Assembly (NCBI GenBank): GCA_964485695.1
Contig: CAZAKZ010000015.1
Span: forward strand, 1 to 62,509
Length of the DNA stretch: 62,509 nucleotides
Source of the DNA: CAZAKZ01 sp964485695
GTDB taxonomy: Bacteria; Planctomycetota; JAFGQW01
Direction: 5' to 3'
The notes below the pieces were generated by a model, which worked only from the letters and a program-made list of their open reading frames with translations, did no database searches and was not told where the DNA came from. The translations under genes and the position numbers were made by a program. Positions 17,093-26,100 of this stretch are shown here, piece after piece (positions within the stretch are counted from its first letter, which is position 1; each line of letters starts with the position of its first letter).

Positions 17093-19024
17093 TTAGCCGC
17101 CGAGCAGTTCGTGCTCTTTCGCTTCGGGATAGACGTGGAGCATAGGCCGCTTGAGCATCTCCCACTCGCTCGTGGAGGGATTCCACTTGCAGTTGGCGAA
17201 GCAGTGCCAGTTCTCCTCGTCCAGTTTCGGGAAGTCGGCGCGGTAGTAGTAGCCCGGCCAGCGGGTTTCCTCGCGGAAGAGCATGGTGCGTACGTGGGCT
17301 TCGGCCTGCCACATCCGCTGTACGTTCTCCCAGCAGCGCATGAGATCGTGGAGATCCTCTGCGGCGAGCTTGTCGGAGTCCTCCTTCAGGAAGGCAAGGA
17401 GCTCCAGGGCCCGATCGAGGCTCGGCTGGTTCGTGGTGAACTGGGCCGACACGCCCGCGGCGTACTCGTCCATGATTTTCTGGAGGCGGAACATGAACAT
17501 CTTCGGCTTGATGAAGGCGGGATTGATATCCGGATCGCTGGAATTGCCCTTCTCGGAGTCGAAGGTCTCGATAGGCTTGAGGATGGCATCCTTGAGGGCG
17601 CTGACCTCGTCGGCATTGATGTTGGGCAGGTCGTTGTTCTCGAGGATGTACTTGATCGCCGCCTTGCCGACGATGCGACCCTCGGCGTGGGAGCCGGAGG
17701 AGAACTTGTGAGACGAAGCGCCCGAGGCGTCACCGGCGCAGAACATGCCGTCGACGGTGGCCATGTGGGCGTGACCCCAGAAATACTCGTTGCGGGTCTC
17801 GTCGGACTGGATGTCCTCGGGGCCGCTGACCCAGGCGCCGGAAGCGCCGGAGTGGGAGCCGATGAAGTAGGGCTCGGCCGCAGCGATCTCCGAGGATCTC
17901 TTCTCGGGCTCCACGTTGGTGGCCGCCCACAGCAATGCCTGGGAGATGGTCATGTCCAGGAAGTCTTCCCAGGCCTCGGCCTCGAGCTCCTTGAGCTTCT
18001 TCTTGGCCGACTTTTCGTCCGGCTCGTTGGCGGCAATCTTCTGGATGGCCTCGTCGGTCCTCATGTAGATGGGGCCCTTGCCTTCCATGACGTCGAGCAT
18101 GCCGAGCCAGTTCCGGAGGTTGGCCGGAATGGGCTTCACGAGGCCGTAGGGTTTCCAATTGTCCAGCTCGGGCCGGCGCTCCTGCATGTACTCCCCGCCC
18201 ATGGCATTGGTGGCGCGGGACTTGAAGAGCAGGAACCAGGCGCCCACCGGGCCGTAGGCGTCCTTGAACCGGACCGGGATGAACCGTACCTCCTGGCAGG
18301 TCATCTCCGCGCCGGCACGCAGGGTGAAATAGGCGCTGGAGCCGGAGTTCCAGGGCGGGTACCACGCACGGCCGAGGCCCTCGCCAGAGCTACGCGGCTT
18401 GAAGACGTGGACCGCGCCGCCCATGGACACGATGGTGGCCTTGGCGCGGAACACGTAGAACTTGTTCTCACGCACACTGAAGCCAACAGCGCCGGCTACC
18501 CGGTTGCCGTCCATGAGAGGGTCGACGATGAAGATGCGCTCGAAGTACTCGCCACCGGCTTCCGCCAGGGCGTTCTTGGCCGCTTCAGCCACCACCACCT
18601 TGTAGGACTCGCCGTTGATCATCAGCTGCCAGCGTCCCTCGTGGACGTATTTGCCGTCGGCGTCCGTCCAGATGGGCAGGCCCCACTTCTCGAACAGGTG
18701 GACGGAGGAGTCGACGTGGCGTGCGATGTTGGCCACGAGATCCTCGCGAGTGATGCCCATGAGGTCCATGCGGACGTAATCCACATAGTCCTTGATGGTG
18801 TTCTTGCCGCTGGGCAGGTCGACGTACTGGTTGATGGCCGAAAGGCCCATGGCCACGGCGCCGGAACGGTCCATCGCGGCCTTGTCGACCACGGTAACCT
18901 TCAGGCCGCCGTTCTTCTTGGCCCAGTACGCTGCCTCCACGGCGGCCCCGCAGGCCGCCATGCCGCCACCGACGATAAGCAAATCGGTGGTTACTTCAAC
19001 AGTGTCAAAATCTGCCGGTACCAT
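17093..19024 (-). CDS. aprA: AprA, adenylylsulfate reductase alpha subunit (FAD)
   Basis: About 643 residues, the normal AprA length. The N-terminal FAD motif (LLIVGGGMAACGAAVE) is followed by the fumarate-reductase-type flavoprotein fold, with active-site stretches such as AMGLSAINQY and SGSHAEGR. AprA reduces APS to sulfite and AMP, or runs the reverse reaction, in the cytoplasm. An ATG start at 19024 lies 13 nt after GGAGG; an upstream TTG is too close to that site. It follows aprB after 39 bp and precedes the zinc-ribbon gene. Identity is certain. Confidence 0.97.
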   Translation of the reverse strand: MVPADFDTVEVTTDLLIVGGGMAACGAAVEAAYWAKKNGGLKVTVVDKAAMDRSGAVAMGLSAINQYVDLPSGKNTIKDYVDYVRMDLMGITREDLVANIARHVDSSVHLFEKWGLPIWTDADGKYVHEGRWQLMINGESYKVVVAEAAKNALAEAGGEYFERIFIVDPLMDGNRVAGAVGFSVRENKFYVFRAKATIVSMGGAVHVFKPRSSGEGLGRAWYPPWNSGSSAYFTLRAGAEMTCQEVRFIPVRFKDAYGPVGAWFLLFKSRATNAMGGEYMQERRPELDNWKPYGLVKPIPANLRNWLGMLDVMEGKGPIYMRTDEAIQKIAANEPDEKSAKKKLKELEAEAWEDFLDMTISQALLWAATNVEPEKRSSEIAAAEPYFIGSHSGASGAWVSGPEDIQSDETRNEYFWGHAHMATVDGMFCAGDASGASSHKFSSGSHAEGRIVGKAAIKYILENNDLPNINADEVSALKDAILKPIETFDSEKGNSSDPDINPAFIKPKMFMFRLQKIMDEYAAGVSAQFTTNQPSLDRALELLAFLKEDSDKLAAEDLHDLMRCWENVQRMWQAEAHVRTMLFREETRWPGYYYRADFPKLDEENWHCFANCKWNPSTSEWEMLKRPMLHVYPEAKEHELLGG

Positions 19025-19063
19025 TATCTGTATCAAACCTCCACAGAATAGGCCTGAGGGTTA

Positions 19064-19501
19064 CTAGAGGGTATACACGTCCGGGCACTTGAGTGCTTCG
19101 GGTTCCTGGGCCAGGATGTGGTCATTCAGGTTATCGTGGGCGGTCTCGTATCCGCCCGACGCAACAGCCTTGCCCTCCTCGGTGGTTCGGATGGGGAACT
19201 TGAAGCGTTTGAGCATTCCATTGCGGAACTTCACAGTCCACATGATGGAATCGGTGCTCCGCATCGGAGTGACAGAGGCACCCAGGGGTACGAAGTCCGC
19301 ATAGCCCCGAACTTCAACGGCCTGCGTCGGACAAATCTTGACGCAGCTATAACACTCCCAACACATCTCCGGCTCGCAATTGTAGGCCTTGTTCAAGTCC
19401 TTGTTGAGAACCATGAGGTCGTTGGGGCAGATGAACTGGCAGGCGGTCTTGTCCAACGCCTTGCAGCCATCACACTTGTCTGGAATCACATAACTCGGCA
19501 T
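19064..19501 (-). CDS. aprB: AprB, adenylylsulfate reductase beta subunit
   Basis: 145 residues with two [4Fe-4S] sites: the AprB-type CDGC...C...C set with the usual insertion in the first motif, and CWECYSCVKICP. The C-terminal 70 residues are the beta-strand and tail segment that wraps AprA. It passes electrons from QmoABC to the AprA FAD. The ATG has GGAG 8 nt upstream, and that ribosome site overlaps the stop codon of a small repeat-bearing ORF. Identity is certain. Confidence 0.97.
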   Translation of the reverse strand: MPSYVIPDKCDGCKALDKTACQFICPNDLMVLNKDLNKAYNCEPEMCWECYSCVKICPTQAVEVRGYADFVPLGASVTPMRSTDSIMWTVKFRNGMLKRFKFPIRTTEEGKAVASGGYETAHDNLNDHILAQEPEALKCPDVYTL

Positions 19502-19513
19502 TACCCTAACTCC

Positions 19514-19651
19514 TTAAGACTCCTTAAGACACTGTGGCTTCAGATTGTACTGCCTGGGTACATCAAGACTGGGTTCTTCAAGATTGGGTTTTTCAGGACT
19601 GGGTTCTTCAAAACTGGGTTCTTCAAAACTGGGTCCTGGATACGTCGCCAT
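19514..19651 (-). CDS. small repeat-bearing ORF directly upstream of aprB
   Basis: 45 codons with no homologue I recognise. The middle is a pentapeptide repeat of the form P-S-F-E-E, encoded by 15 bp units at 19571-19630. Its TAA lies 12 nt before the aprB ATG and overlaps the aprB ribosome site, so translation of the two could be coupled. GGGAGG precedes the proposed ATG by only 2 nt, which is too close, so the start or even the gene is uncertain; the frame stays open further upstream. Confidence 0.35.
   Translation of the reverse strand: MATYPGPSFEEPSFEEPSPEKPNLEEPSLDVPRQYNLKPQCLKES
19571..19630 (-). repeat. 15 bp tandem repeat upstream of aprB
   Basis: Four consecutive 15 bp units (19571, 19586, 19601, 19616); the last two are identical and all keep one frame in the small ORF. 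A second duplication, two copies of TCCTTAAGAC at 19511-19530, lies between this array and aprB and doubles the AAGGAG ribosome-site sequence. Confidence 0.85.
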
Positions 19652-20131
19652 CACCTCCCTTTCATCTTGTGGTTTCCGTTGATTCGACCTCCAGCCAACT
19701 CGGTCAATGAGGGATCTATATGGAATCGGAGGCCCGGGATAATACCCGGTTCCCCATGCCCCGGGAGAATGGCTTCTGATCGGATGGCCCGCCGCACACA
19801 CTGCCGAGGCAGTACGAAATAGTCGGCAAAAAGACGGCGTACGGGACGGCGGTCACGATCAGGGTGGGGCGTACCATGCAAAGCCGCTGAAGGGTTGTGA
19901 ATATTCGGATTGGATAGCAATAATCTAATTTTATGGTTTTTTCGGTTTTTTCGGCCAGGCAAAGTCCTGCCGCAAGGAAGACGAGGAGGAGTTTCTCCGA
20001 AACACGATCTCGAGCCGCGTGCTTCGCTTGAAAAGTCGTTCCAGGTCATACTCAAACAGTTCTTGCTTCTTGCGACACCGGGCGGCGGGATCCGCCGCCC
20101 AATGCGTCCTCGGTCATGTTATGAAAAAACG
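19652..20131. other. intergenic gap between sat and the apr unit
   Basis: 480 bp with no supported gene. It contains the sat-distal hairpin at 20080-20100, an A+T-rich patch at about 19895-19945, and a CCGGG/CCCGG inverted repeat at 19734-19749. A promoter for the apr-qmo genes is expected here but I cannot point to one. Confidence 0.4.
20080..20100 (-). terminator. hairpin after sat
   Basis: A perfect 9 bp G+C stem (GGGCGGCGG / CCGCCGCCC) with a 3 nt loop, 31 bp past the sat stop. No T tract follows on the minus strand, so it could be a transcript-stabilising or weak termination structure. Confidence 0.5.
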
Positions 20132-21394
20132 TCAGTTCTTTTTCTTGTCGCCCGTGGCGGCCTTGTGGAGCTTGATCTCCACCTTTTCCTCGAGGTTGTC
20201 GTAATACTCCTTGAGGACCGTGATCACCTCGGGCTTGCTGAACTCCTTGGGAACGTTCTTGCCTTCCGACATCAGCTTGCGGAGCATGGTCCCCGAGAGC
20301 AACAGCCTCGCCCCTTCCACGTAGTTGCCATCGTCGTCGATGACGGCCTTGGAATCGTGGGGGCAGGTCTTCATGGAAGCCATGGAGCCGCACTCGTAGC
20401 AGTAGAAGGTCCAGTCCATGCACAGGGCCTGGAGCTTCAGTGAGCCGGACGGGATCTCGTTGAAAATCTGGTGAGCGTCGAAGGGACCGTAGTAGTCCCC
20501 CACCCCGGCATGGTCCCGGCCCACGATGAGGTGCGAACAGCCGTAGTTCTGGCGGAAGACGGCATGGAGCAGCGCCTCGCGCGGGCCGGCATAGCGCATC
20601 TCCATGGGGTAGCCGCCCTGGACCACGCGGTCCGGCCGGAAGTAGTTGTCCACGAGGGCCTCGATGGCGTTCACGCGAACATTGGCGGGAATGTCACCCG
20701 GCTTGAGCTTGCCCACGAGCTGGTGGATGTAGACCCCGTCGCAGACCTCGATGGCGACCCAGGCCAGGTAGGCATGGGAGTTGTGCATCGGGTTCCTGAG
20801 CTGCAGGGCGGCCACCGTGCTCCATCCGCGATCCGCGAAGATCTTCCTGGAGTCTGCAGGCTTCTGATACAGCTCACCGAACTCCTTCGGGTAGAAGCTC
20901 TCGCTGAGCACTTTCACCGGGCCGGCGAGATTCCAGGGCCCCTGGGCCATGACCTTCTGGACGCCCGGATGTTCGGTATCCGTCGTCTTGAAGACGTGGT
21001 TACACTCGAAGTCCTTGTCGATCTGATACTTCTCGGTGACCTTCATGGTCCCCATGATCTCGTCGGAATCCCCATCCACAAGAGCCACCTCGCTCCCTTC
21101 CGCGATGGAGGCAGCCACCTCGTCCGAGGTCGAAAGGGTGATGGGAATGGGCCAGAAGAGCCCGCTGGCCATCTTGTAGCTCTCGCAGACGCCCTTCCAG
21201 TCGTCTTTACCCATGAAGCCCTCGAGCGGCGTGAAGGCACCGATACCCAGCATGATCAGGTCCGAGGTCTCCCGGCTGGTCATGACCACCTTGGGGAGAT
21301 CAAGGGCTTTCTTGAGTTCTCCCTCCTTTTCGGCTCCCTCCAGCAACAGGGGTTTCAGTTCTGGAGATCCATGGGGTTCAACGAGCTTAGCCAT
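20132..21394 (-). CDS. sat: sulfate adenylyltransferase (ATP sulfurylase)
   Basis: 420 residues of the homo-oligomeric dissimilatory Sat family. It shows an ATP-binding motif of the QLRNPMHNSH type (residues about 190-200), GRDHAGVGDYYGP, and a zinc-type Cys site (CYECGS...TCPHD) near the end, typical of bacterial and archaeal dissimilatory Sat. It activates sulfate with ATP to APS in the cytoplasm and feeds AprBA. The ATG at 21394 has GGAGG 6 nt upstream; an earlier ATG overlaps that site. It is separated from apr by 630 bp and from the upstream gene by about 500 bp, so it may be its own transcription unit. The tail is Lys-rich. Confidence 0.97.
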   Translation of the reverse strand: MAKLVEPHGSPELKPLLLEGAEKEGELKKALDLPKVVMTSRETSDLIMLGIGAFTPLEGFMGKDDWKGVCESYKMASGLFWPIPITLSTSDEVAASIAEGSEVALVDGDSDEIMGTMKVTEKYQIDKDFECNHVFKTTDTEHPGVQKVMAQGPWNLAGPVKVLSESFYPKEFGELYQKPADSRKIFADRGWSTVAALQLRNPMHNSHAYLAWVAIEVCDGVYIHQLVGKLKPGDIPANVRVNAIEALVDNYFRPDRVVQGGYPMEMRYAGPREALLHAVFRQNYGCSHLIVGRDHAGVGDYYGPFDAHQIFNEIPSGSLKLQALCMDWTFYCYECGSMASMKTCPHDSKAVIDDDGNYVEGARLLLSGTMLRKLMSEGKNVPKEFSKPEVITVLKEYYDNLEEKVEIKLHKAATGDKKKN

Positions 21395-21892
21395 TCTTTC
21401 CTCCATCTATTCCCGCCGTGGACAGTGGGTGCTGCCCTGGGGAACAAGCCGAACGAATGAAAACCTGCAAAAACAGTCAATTCCGGTAAAGAAACGGTCC
21501 ATTCCAGGAGACACGCCTCACACCCAATACAAGGCAATGCCTTATTTCCCCCACCGAGGGTGAGATTCCGGACGCAGTGATCCAGGTGGTGAACAATCGC
21601 CTCCTGAAAGCTCCATCCGTTCTTGAGGTCAAGTGTCGGTAAGAGTTAGTTCTACTCGAAGTGGAGAACAAGAGGATTTGAACGGTACAGGGCCCGGAAA
21701 ATGGCGATTTTTAGGGGGTGATTTCAGAGGGAATTCCCGGGTTCAAACGGGCGGAGAAACGGGGGTCTACGTGGCCTGAAAAGACCGACCCGAGAAAGGC
21801 AGTTAAACTGGACAGAAAAAAGACTATTTCATCCTGGCTTCCTTGTCATCTGACCTTCCTCCTTGCCAGAGCCATGGGGCCGGGAATCCGGA
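21395..21892. other. long leader/intergenic region upstream of sat
   Basis: 498 bp without a supported gene. It should hold the sat promoter. One TTGACT-like -35 element occurs on the minus strand near 21477, but no good -10 follows at 16-18 nt, so I do not call it. A run of six T on the minus strand near 21817-21822 lies past the end of the upstream gene without a clear hairpin. Confidence 0.4.
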
Positions 21893-23794
21893 TCATTCCT
21901 CGGCTCTCTGGAGGAGGAGGATCGTGTTCCGCCGGGCCCGCTGGGCAGTGATCAATGTGCGGAAATTCGCGTAGGCCTCCGGAGACACGACGCTCTTCTT
22001 CAAGGTGAAGGACTTCCTGAACGTCAGCTTGCCCTCGGAGAGGGTAAACGTCATTTCCAGGTCGCCCACGGGGGTCTCCAGAGCCACGGCCTGCGGCAGG
22101 TACGCGACCTTGTACCCGGCCGGCAGAACAAGCGTGATCTCGATCTTTTCAGAAGCGACTCCGGCCAGGAACAGAGGCGTTGAGCGGCGATTCCTGTAGA
22201 TCTGGTAGTCCCGTCCGGCAACCGGATCGGGCAGATCCGGAAGGCGGATTTCCACCATGCCCCGGCCCGACTGCTGCCTGGCCTCCCCGCCCGAGATCCG
22301 GAGGCAAAAGGAACTCAGGGTCTCATCGAAATGGCGCAGAGTGTGGGACTCGGCCCTGCCGCCTCCGAACCCCTTCGCGACCCGGGCGCAGAACGCCCGC
22401 AGCGGACCCTCTCCTCCGTAGAGGTCGTGATACGGATTCTGGTTCCCCGCCAGGTCGAGGCGGATCTCCGCGGCCACTTTCAGATCCCCTCCCACAACGC
22501 ACTGTCCGGTCATGACCGCCATGTTCTCGGTGGGGTCCCGGACCGGAACACGCTTCAACGTGGAGCCCCGGCCGGCCAGGCAGAGGATGGTGCGACCTTC
22601 GAGATGGCGCCCCGATCGCTTCGACAGGGGAGATGTGGGATCCAGCCACACTCGATGCTCTCCGTTGTCCAGTGCCACCCAGACATCGGAGATCTGGGTT
22701 GGAGAAGCGGCCCTCGTGGCCAGGGTACCGGTCCGGGATGCCATGACCACCGAGGAAGAGATCCCCGCCTCCTTCAGCATGGCCTTCAGGAGCACGGCCT
22801 TGTCCAGGGCATGGCCGTACGCCGACACCTGAATCCGGGAAGCCGGCCGCGGTTTGAATCCGAAATCCTGAAGCGGCCAGGTGATGGTTCGGACCCGGGT
22901 GGCGACGAAGTCGTGAATGCGGTAGGCCATGTCCGGCTTGGTTCCCACACCGGCCGTCAAGGCCTTGACCCGCTCCTTGATTTTGTCCGAGGTGTCCACG
23001 GCCCGGCTCACCCACTTGTCGAGATAGGTTCCGACCTCGGCCCAGCTGGGCACCGTGGTGTAGATCAGGCGTGCCGTGACCTCACGGTCCCGGTGGTTGC
23101 ATTCCTCCAGATTGACGGCGGGAACGTTCGATCGGTGCACCGTGTAGACGTCCACTCCCTCCTCTGACTTCTTCTCCGGCTTTACCTCGAAATGGAAGCC
23201 CTCCACGGTCAGGTGAGTCCCCTCCGGAACCCGAAACACCACCTTCTGGTCGAGGATCGGTAGATCTCCCTGAAGAGAGACCTCCCCCCAGAACGGATTG
23301 CCGGAGGGCGACCTGTCCTCGATGACATATTCGAGGTCCAGGGAGGCCCCGTGCTCGACACCGGTGTGCACCATCACCTGTTGACGCAGACCCGTGTAAT
23401 CCACTGCATGCTCCAGGGCGAAGGGCGTGATCTCCACGAATCCGACCGCCGGATCCGTATCCACCGCCTTCCCGTCCCGCATCCAGGCGCGACACCGGAC
23501 AGGGGTGAATTTCTGTGTTGAGGAATCGTAGGGGATGTGCGGATCACACCGCCCCGAGCGCATCATGTACTCCCGGAGGATCTTCGTCAGGGTCCGGACC
23601 CGACGCGTCACCTTTCCCTCCTTGTCCAGGACGATCTCCACCTCCTGGACAAGGATGACGCCGTCGGCGTTGGGAAACGCCTTCAGGCCCGGTGCGTTCT
23701 TGACCTCTTCGGGTACCTGGGCAAAAGCTCCGACCGACGTTCCGAACGACATCATGAAGAGGCCAAGGGCGAAAACGGATGGAAACAGGCGCAT
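21893..23794 (-). CDS. DUF3857/transglutaminase-like periplasmic protein with degenerate active site
   Basis: 633 residues with an N-terminal signal peptide, a DUF3857 beta domain, a transglutaminase-like core (about 275-390) and a C-terminal beta domain. In the core, the family motif G-x-C-K-D-K-A reads G-H-A-L-D-K-A (327-333), so the catalytic Cys is Ala329; the FNH motif reads ISD, so the catalytic His is Asp370. Only the Asp (D385 in WLDPT) remains. It should be inactive as a protease or transferase and may bind a peptide or partner. It starts 15 nt after the stop of the active paralogue with GGAG in the gap. The TTG 15 nt earlier lacks a ribosome site. Confidence 0.85.
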   Translation of the reverse strand: MRLFPSVFALGLFMMSFGTSVGAFAQVPEEVKNAPGLKAFPNADGVILVQEVEIVLDKEGKVTRRVRTLTKILREYMMRSGRCDPHIPYDSSTQKFTPVRCRAWMRDGKAVDTDPAVGFVEITPFALEHAVDYTGLRQQVMVHTGVEHGASLDLEYVIEDRSPSGNPFWGEVSLQGDLPILDQKVVFRVPEGTHLTVEGFHFEVKPEKKSEEGVDVYTVHRSNVPAVNLEECNHRDREVTARLIYTTVPSWAEVGTYLDKWVSRAVDTSDKIKERVKALTAGVGTKPDMAYRIHDFVATRVRTITWPLQDFGFKPRPASRIQVSAYGHALDKAVLLKAMLKEAGISSSVVMASRTGTLATRAASPTQISDVWVALDNGEHRVWLDPTSPLSKRSGRHLEGRTILCLAGRGSTLKRVPVRDPTENMAVMTGQCVVGGDLKVAAEIRLDLAGNQNPYHDLYGGEGPLRAFCARVAKGFGGGRAESHTLRHFDETLSSFCLRISGGEARQQSGRGMVEIRLPDLPDPVAGRDYQIYRNRRSTPLFLAGVASEKIEITLVLPAGYKVAYLPQAVALETPVGDLEMTFTLSEGKLTFRKSFTLKKSVVSPEAYANFRTLITAQRARRNTILLLQRAEE

Positions 23795-23809
23795 CGATAC
23801 GGACTCCAA

Positions 23810-25867
23810 TCAGCGTTCGAGAACGATTTCCTTGCCGGCGAGGGTCAGGACCGCGTCCACCACTTCCTTGAATCCCGGATAGTTCTCCGGCGGCACCGTG
23901 CGCATGCGGCTCTGAGCGACGGCTTCAAACACCAGGCCGTCTCCTTCCTGGCGCCACTCGGCCTTCAGCATGGCAGCGGTATTCTCGATGTGGACCGCCC
24001 TGGGCAGTGATTTCACCTTGTAACCCGCAGGCAGGGCGATGCGCTCGCGCAGCACCACCTCACGGGTCGACCAGAGGAAGAGCGGCTGGGAACGTCTCTT
24101 CTTTCCCGCCGTGCCCCAGTACGGGATGATGGCCTGCTCGCGCACGGGATGGTGGCTGACCGGCGGCGCGAAGCGGATCTGGTTGCCCACCGCCAGCCAG
24201 TAGCCAGGGATGCGGTACTTGACGGTATAGGCCACCGGCTTCGTCACGTCCCTCAGGGCCGCATAATCGTCGGTGATCTCCAGCACTTCCGCCTCCGGCG
24301 AGATGTTCCCCGCCCACTTCTCGAACCGGGCCCGGCGATCCGGTGCGCCGCCATGGACCACGAATCGACGCAGCCGCTGGTCGGCGAAGTGGGTGCCGGT
24401 CACGGTGAACGCCCCCTCGACCTGGCCGCCCGGCTTCAGCGTGGAGGCGCCCTCGATGACGACGCGGTTGTGGGAAGCAGGCCGGAGCGGCGTGATCTCC
24501 AGGTCCTCCCCCTCCGGACTTCCGATGACCAGGTTCTGTTCGGATTCAGCACTCGACCACAGCTCGGGAGAGAACACGACCCAGGTGGGATCCAGAAGCC
24601 AGTAGCGCCCATCCCGGGTGAAGACACCCATGGCCGGATCGGGTTTCACCTTCACCTTGTCGTCCATCTTCACGGCGAGGACGCAGTGGTTGAACTGGTC
24701 GGCGGGGACGCGCTCCACCCGTTCCCCGGCCATGGTCAGCGCCGGATAGACGGTATACCCGGCCACGCGCAGCAGGGTCACGGCGATGCCGGCCTTGTCC
24801 TTGCACACCCCGCACCGGTCCCTGAACGTCATGGTGCTGGGGTGGAGGGTATATCCCTCCCCCTTCCCCATGGTGATGCCGGAGTAACGGATCTCGTTGG
24901 CGGACCAGTGCACCAGTGCGGCGATGCGGTCGTGGTCGTTCTCCTTGCCCTCGAGGAGCTCTGCGACCTTGGCCTTGATGCCGTCGTCGGCCTCGAACTG
25001 CGGCGCGTTCACCTTGAAGAACCACCGCGACTTGGTCTGCCAGTCCGGTACCGTGGCCATGACCACCTTGGCCACCTGATCGTTCAGGCTACTCGCCCGC
25101 GGCTCGGGACGAAAGGCCGGGATACGCTCCCGCCAGAAGGAATGTACGTTGGCGGTCTCGGTCACCCGGGCCTTGACCTGGACCGGCCCGTTGTAGACCT
25201 CGTACTGGAGGGGCACCTCGCGGAGTGTTTTCACTGTGTAGTGCTTGCGATGGATGGGGGCGGGGCCGCCGAACGCGACGATGTCGTAGTAGTGGCCGCG
25301 CATGGGAGGAATGAACCTCTCGTCGTCGGTGTCCTGCTGGCCGAGGTAGGCGATGATGAAACCCTTGGTGTAATACCTGTACTCCACCGTGTCCCCGGGC
25401 CGGAGCCTCGGCAGGGGGACGAGCTTCATCCGCGGTCCCCAGTAGATGCCCCGCTGCGGCTGCGGCAGATCGACCAGGGTCGCCAGGGGTACTTCTTCCA
25501 CCGTACCACCACCGCGGAGGATCCTTACTGACTTGACGTTGACCATGTTCGACAGGGGATCGTAGTCGAAGCGGAGGCGGGTGTAGCCCAGGGCACCCCT
25601 GTCAGTGAGAATCTTCACCAGGAAATGCTTGTGGATGTGGCCGAGGCCCGATTTCTCCACCTCGACCCGGGTCCGGTCCAGCACCACGACGGCGCCGGCA
25701 CCGGGGTGATCCGCGGCCGCGCCTGCTTCCACGATGAGGGCCCGCACCTCGGCGTCGCTGTTCGGGTCCTGAGGCTCCTGGGCCGTAGTAAAGGCCGGTG
25801 CAAAGAGTGTCAGGACCAGAGCCAGACCCGGAGCGATACAGACCATCGATTTGAAGTGGTTCCCCAT
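23810..25867 (-). CDS. DUF3857/transglutaminase-like periplasmic protein, active-site intact
   Basis: 685 residues. A signal peptide (cleavage near 29) is followed by DUF3857 (about 60-230), a transglutaminase-like core with the full triad C355 (GVCKDKA), H394 (FNH) and D426 (LLDPTW), then a beta-rich C-terminal domain. Known relatives are periplasmic and often encoded in pairs; their substrates are mostly unknown. ATG with AAGGA 5 nt upstream. It is translationally adjacent to a degenerate paralogue, so the pair probably arose by duplication and may act as a heteromer. Confidence 0.87.
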   Translation of the reverse strand: MGNHFKSMVCIAPGLALVLTLFAPAFTTAQEPQDPNSDAEVRALIVEAGAAADHPGAGAVVVLDRTRVEVEKSGLGHIHKHFLVKILTDRGALGYTRLRFDYDPLSNMVNVKSVRILRGGGTVEEVPLATLVDLPQPQRGIYWGPRMKLVPLPRLRPGDTVEYRYYTKGFIIAYLGQQDTDDERFIPPMRGHYYDIVAFGGPAPIHRKHYTVKTLREVPLQYEVYNGPVQVKARVTETANVHSFWRERIPAFRPEPRASSLNDQVAKVVMATVPDWQTKSRWFFKVNAPQFEADDGIKAKVAELLEGKENDHDRIAALVHWSANEIRYSGITMGKGEGYTLHPSTMTFRDRCGVCKDKAGIAVTLLRVAGYTVYPALTMAGERVERVPADQFNHCVLAVKMDDKVKVKPDPAMGVFTRDGRYWLLDPTWVVFSPELWSSAESEQNLVIGSPEGEDLEITPLRPASHNRVVIEGASTLKPGGQVEGAFTVTGTHFADQRLRRFVVHGGAPDRRARFEKWAGNISPEAEVLEITDDYAALRDVTKPVAYTVKYRIPGYWLAVGNQIRFAPPVSHHPVREQAIIPYWGTAGKKRRSQPLFLWSTREVVLRERIALPAGYKVKSLPRAVHIENTAAMLKAEWRQEGDGLVFEAVAQSRMRTVPPENYPGFKEVVDAVLTLAGKEIVLER

Positions 25868-25998
25868 GGGTCATCCTTCATTTCGCCCGGATCCTGTCCT
25901 GGTCGATTCGGGCTGGACAAGCGGATTTCCCTTCCTTCCTGATGAAGGGAAGGGTGAACGCCGGAAGAAGGCTATTCCCGGGGTGCGGGCCTGTCAAG

Positions 25999-26025
25999 AC
26001 AGCCTGTGGATAAACTGGCGCGAGG
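25999..26025 (+). repeat. dispersed intergenic repeat, copy B
   Basis: 27 bp, 26 of them identical to copy A at 15684-15710 and about 22 to copy C at 40408-40433. Contains a perfect DnaA-box sequence TGTGGATAA. It lies 9 bp beyond the large hairpin at 26034-26071. Confidence 0.65.
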
Positions 26026-26033
26026 CCAACGAC

Positions 26034-26071
26034 AACGGTTCCGGGTACGCCTCCCCGTACCCGGAACCGTT
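26034..26071 (-). terminator. 16 bp hairpin after pepD
   Basis: Perfect 16 bp inverted repeat with a 6 nt loop, starting 30 bp past the pepD stop on the minus strand. The stem is very stable. No T tract follows, so it is either a rho-independent terminator lacking the U run or a 3'-end protecting structure. Confidence 0.65.
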
Positions 26072-26100
26072 CGGGAAATCCACCTTCGTTCCTGACGCAA

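Noticed and set aside
16612..19630. Tandem repeats as CRISPR
   Set aside because: Units are 15-18 bp, directly adjacent without spacers, and lie inside reading frames; no cas genes.
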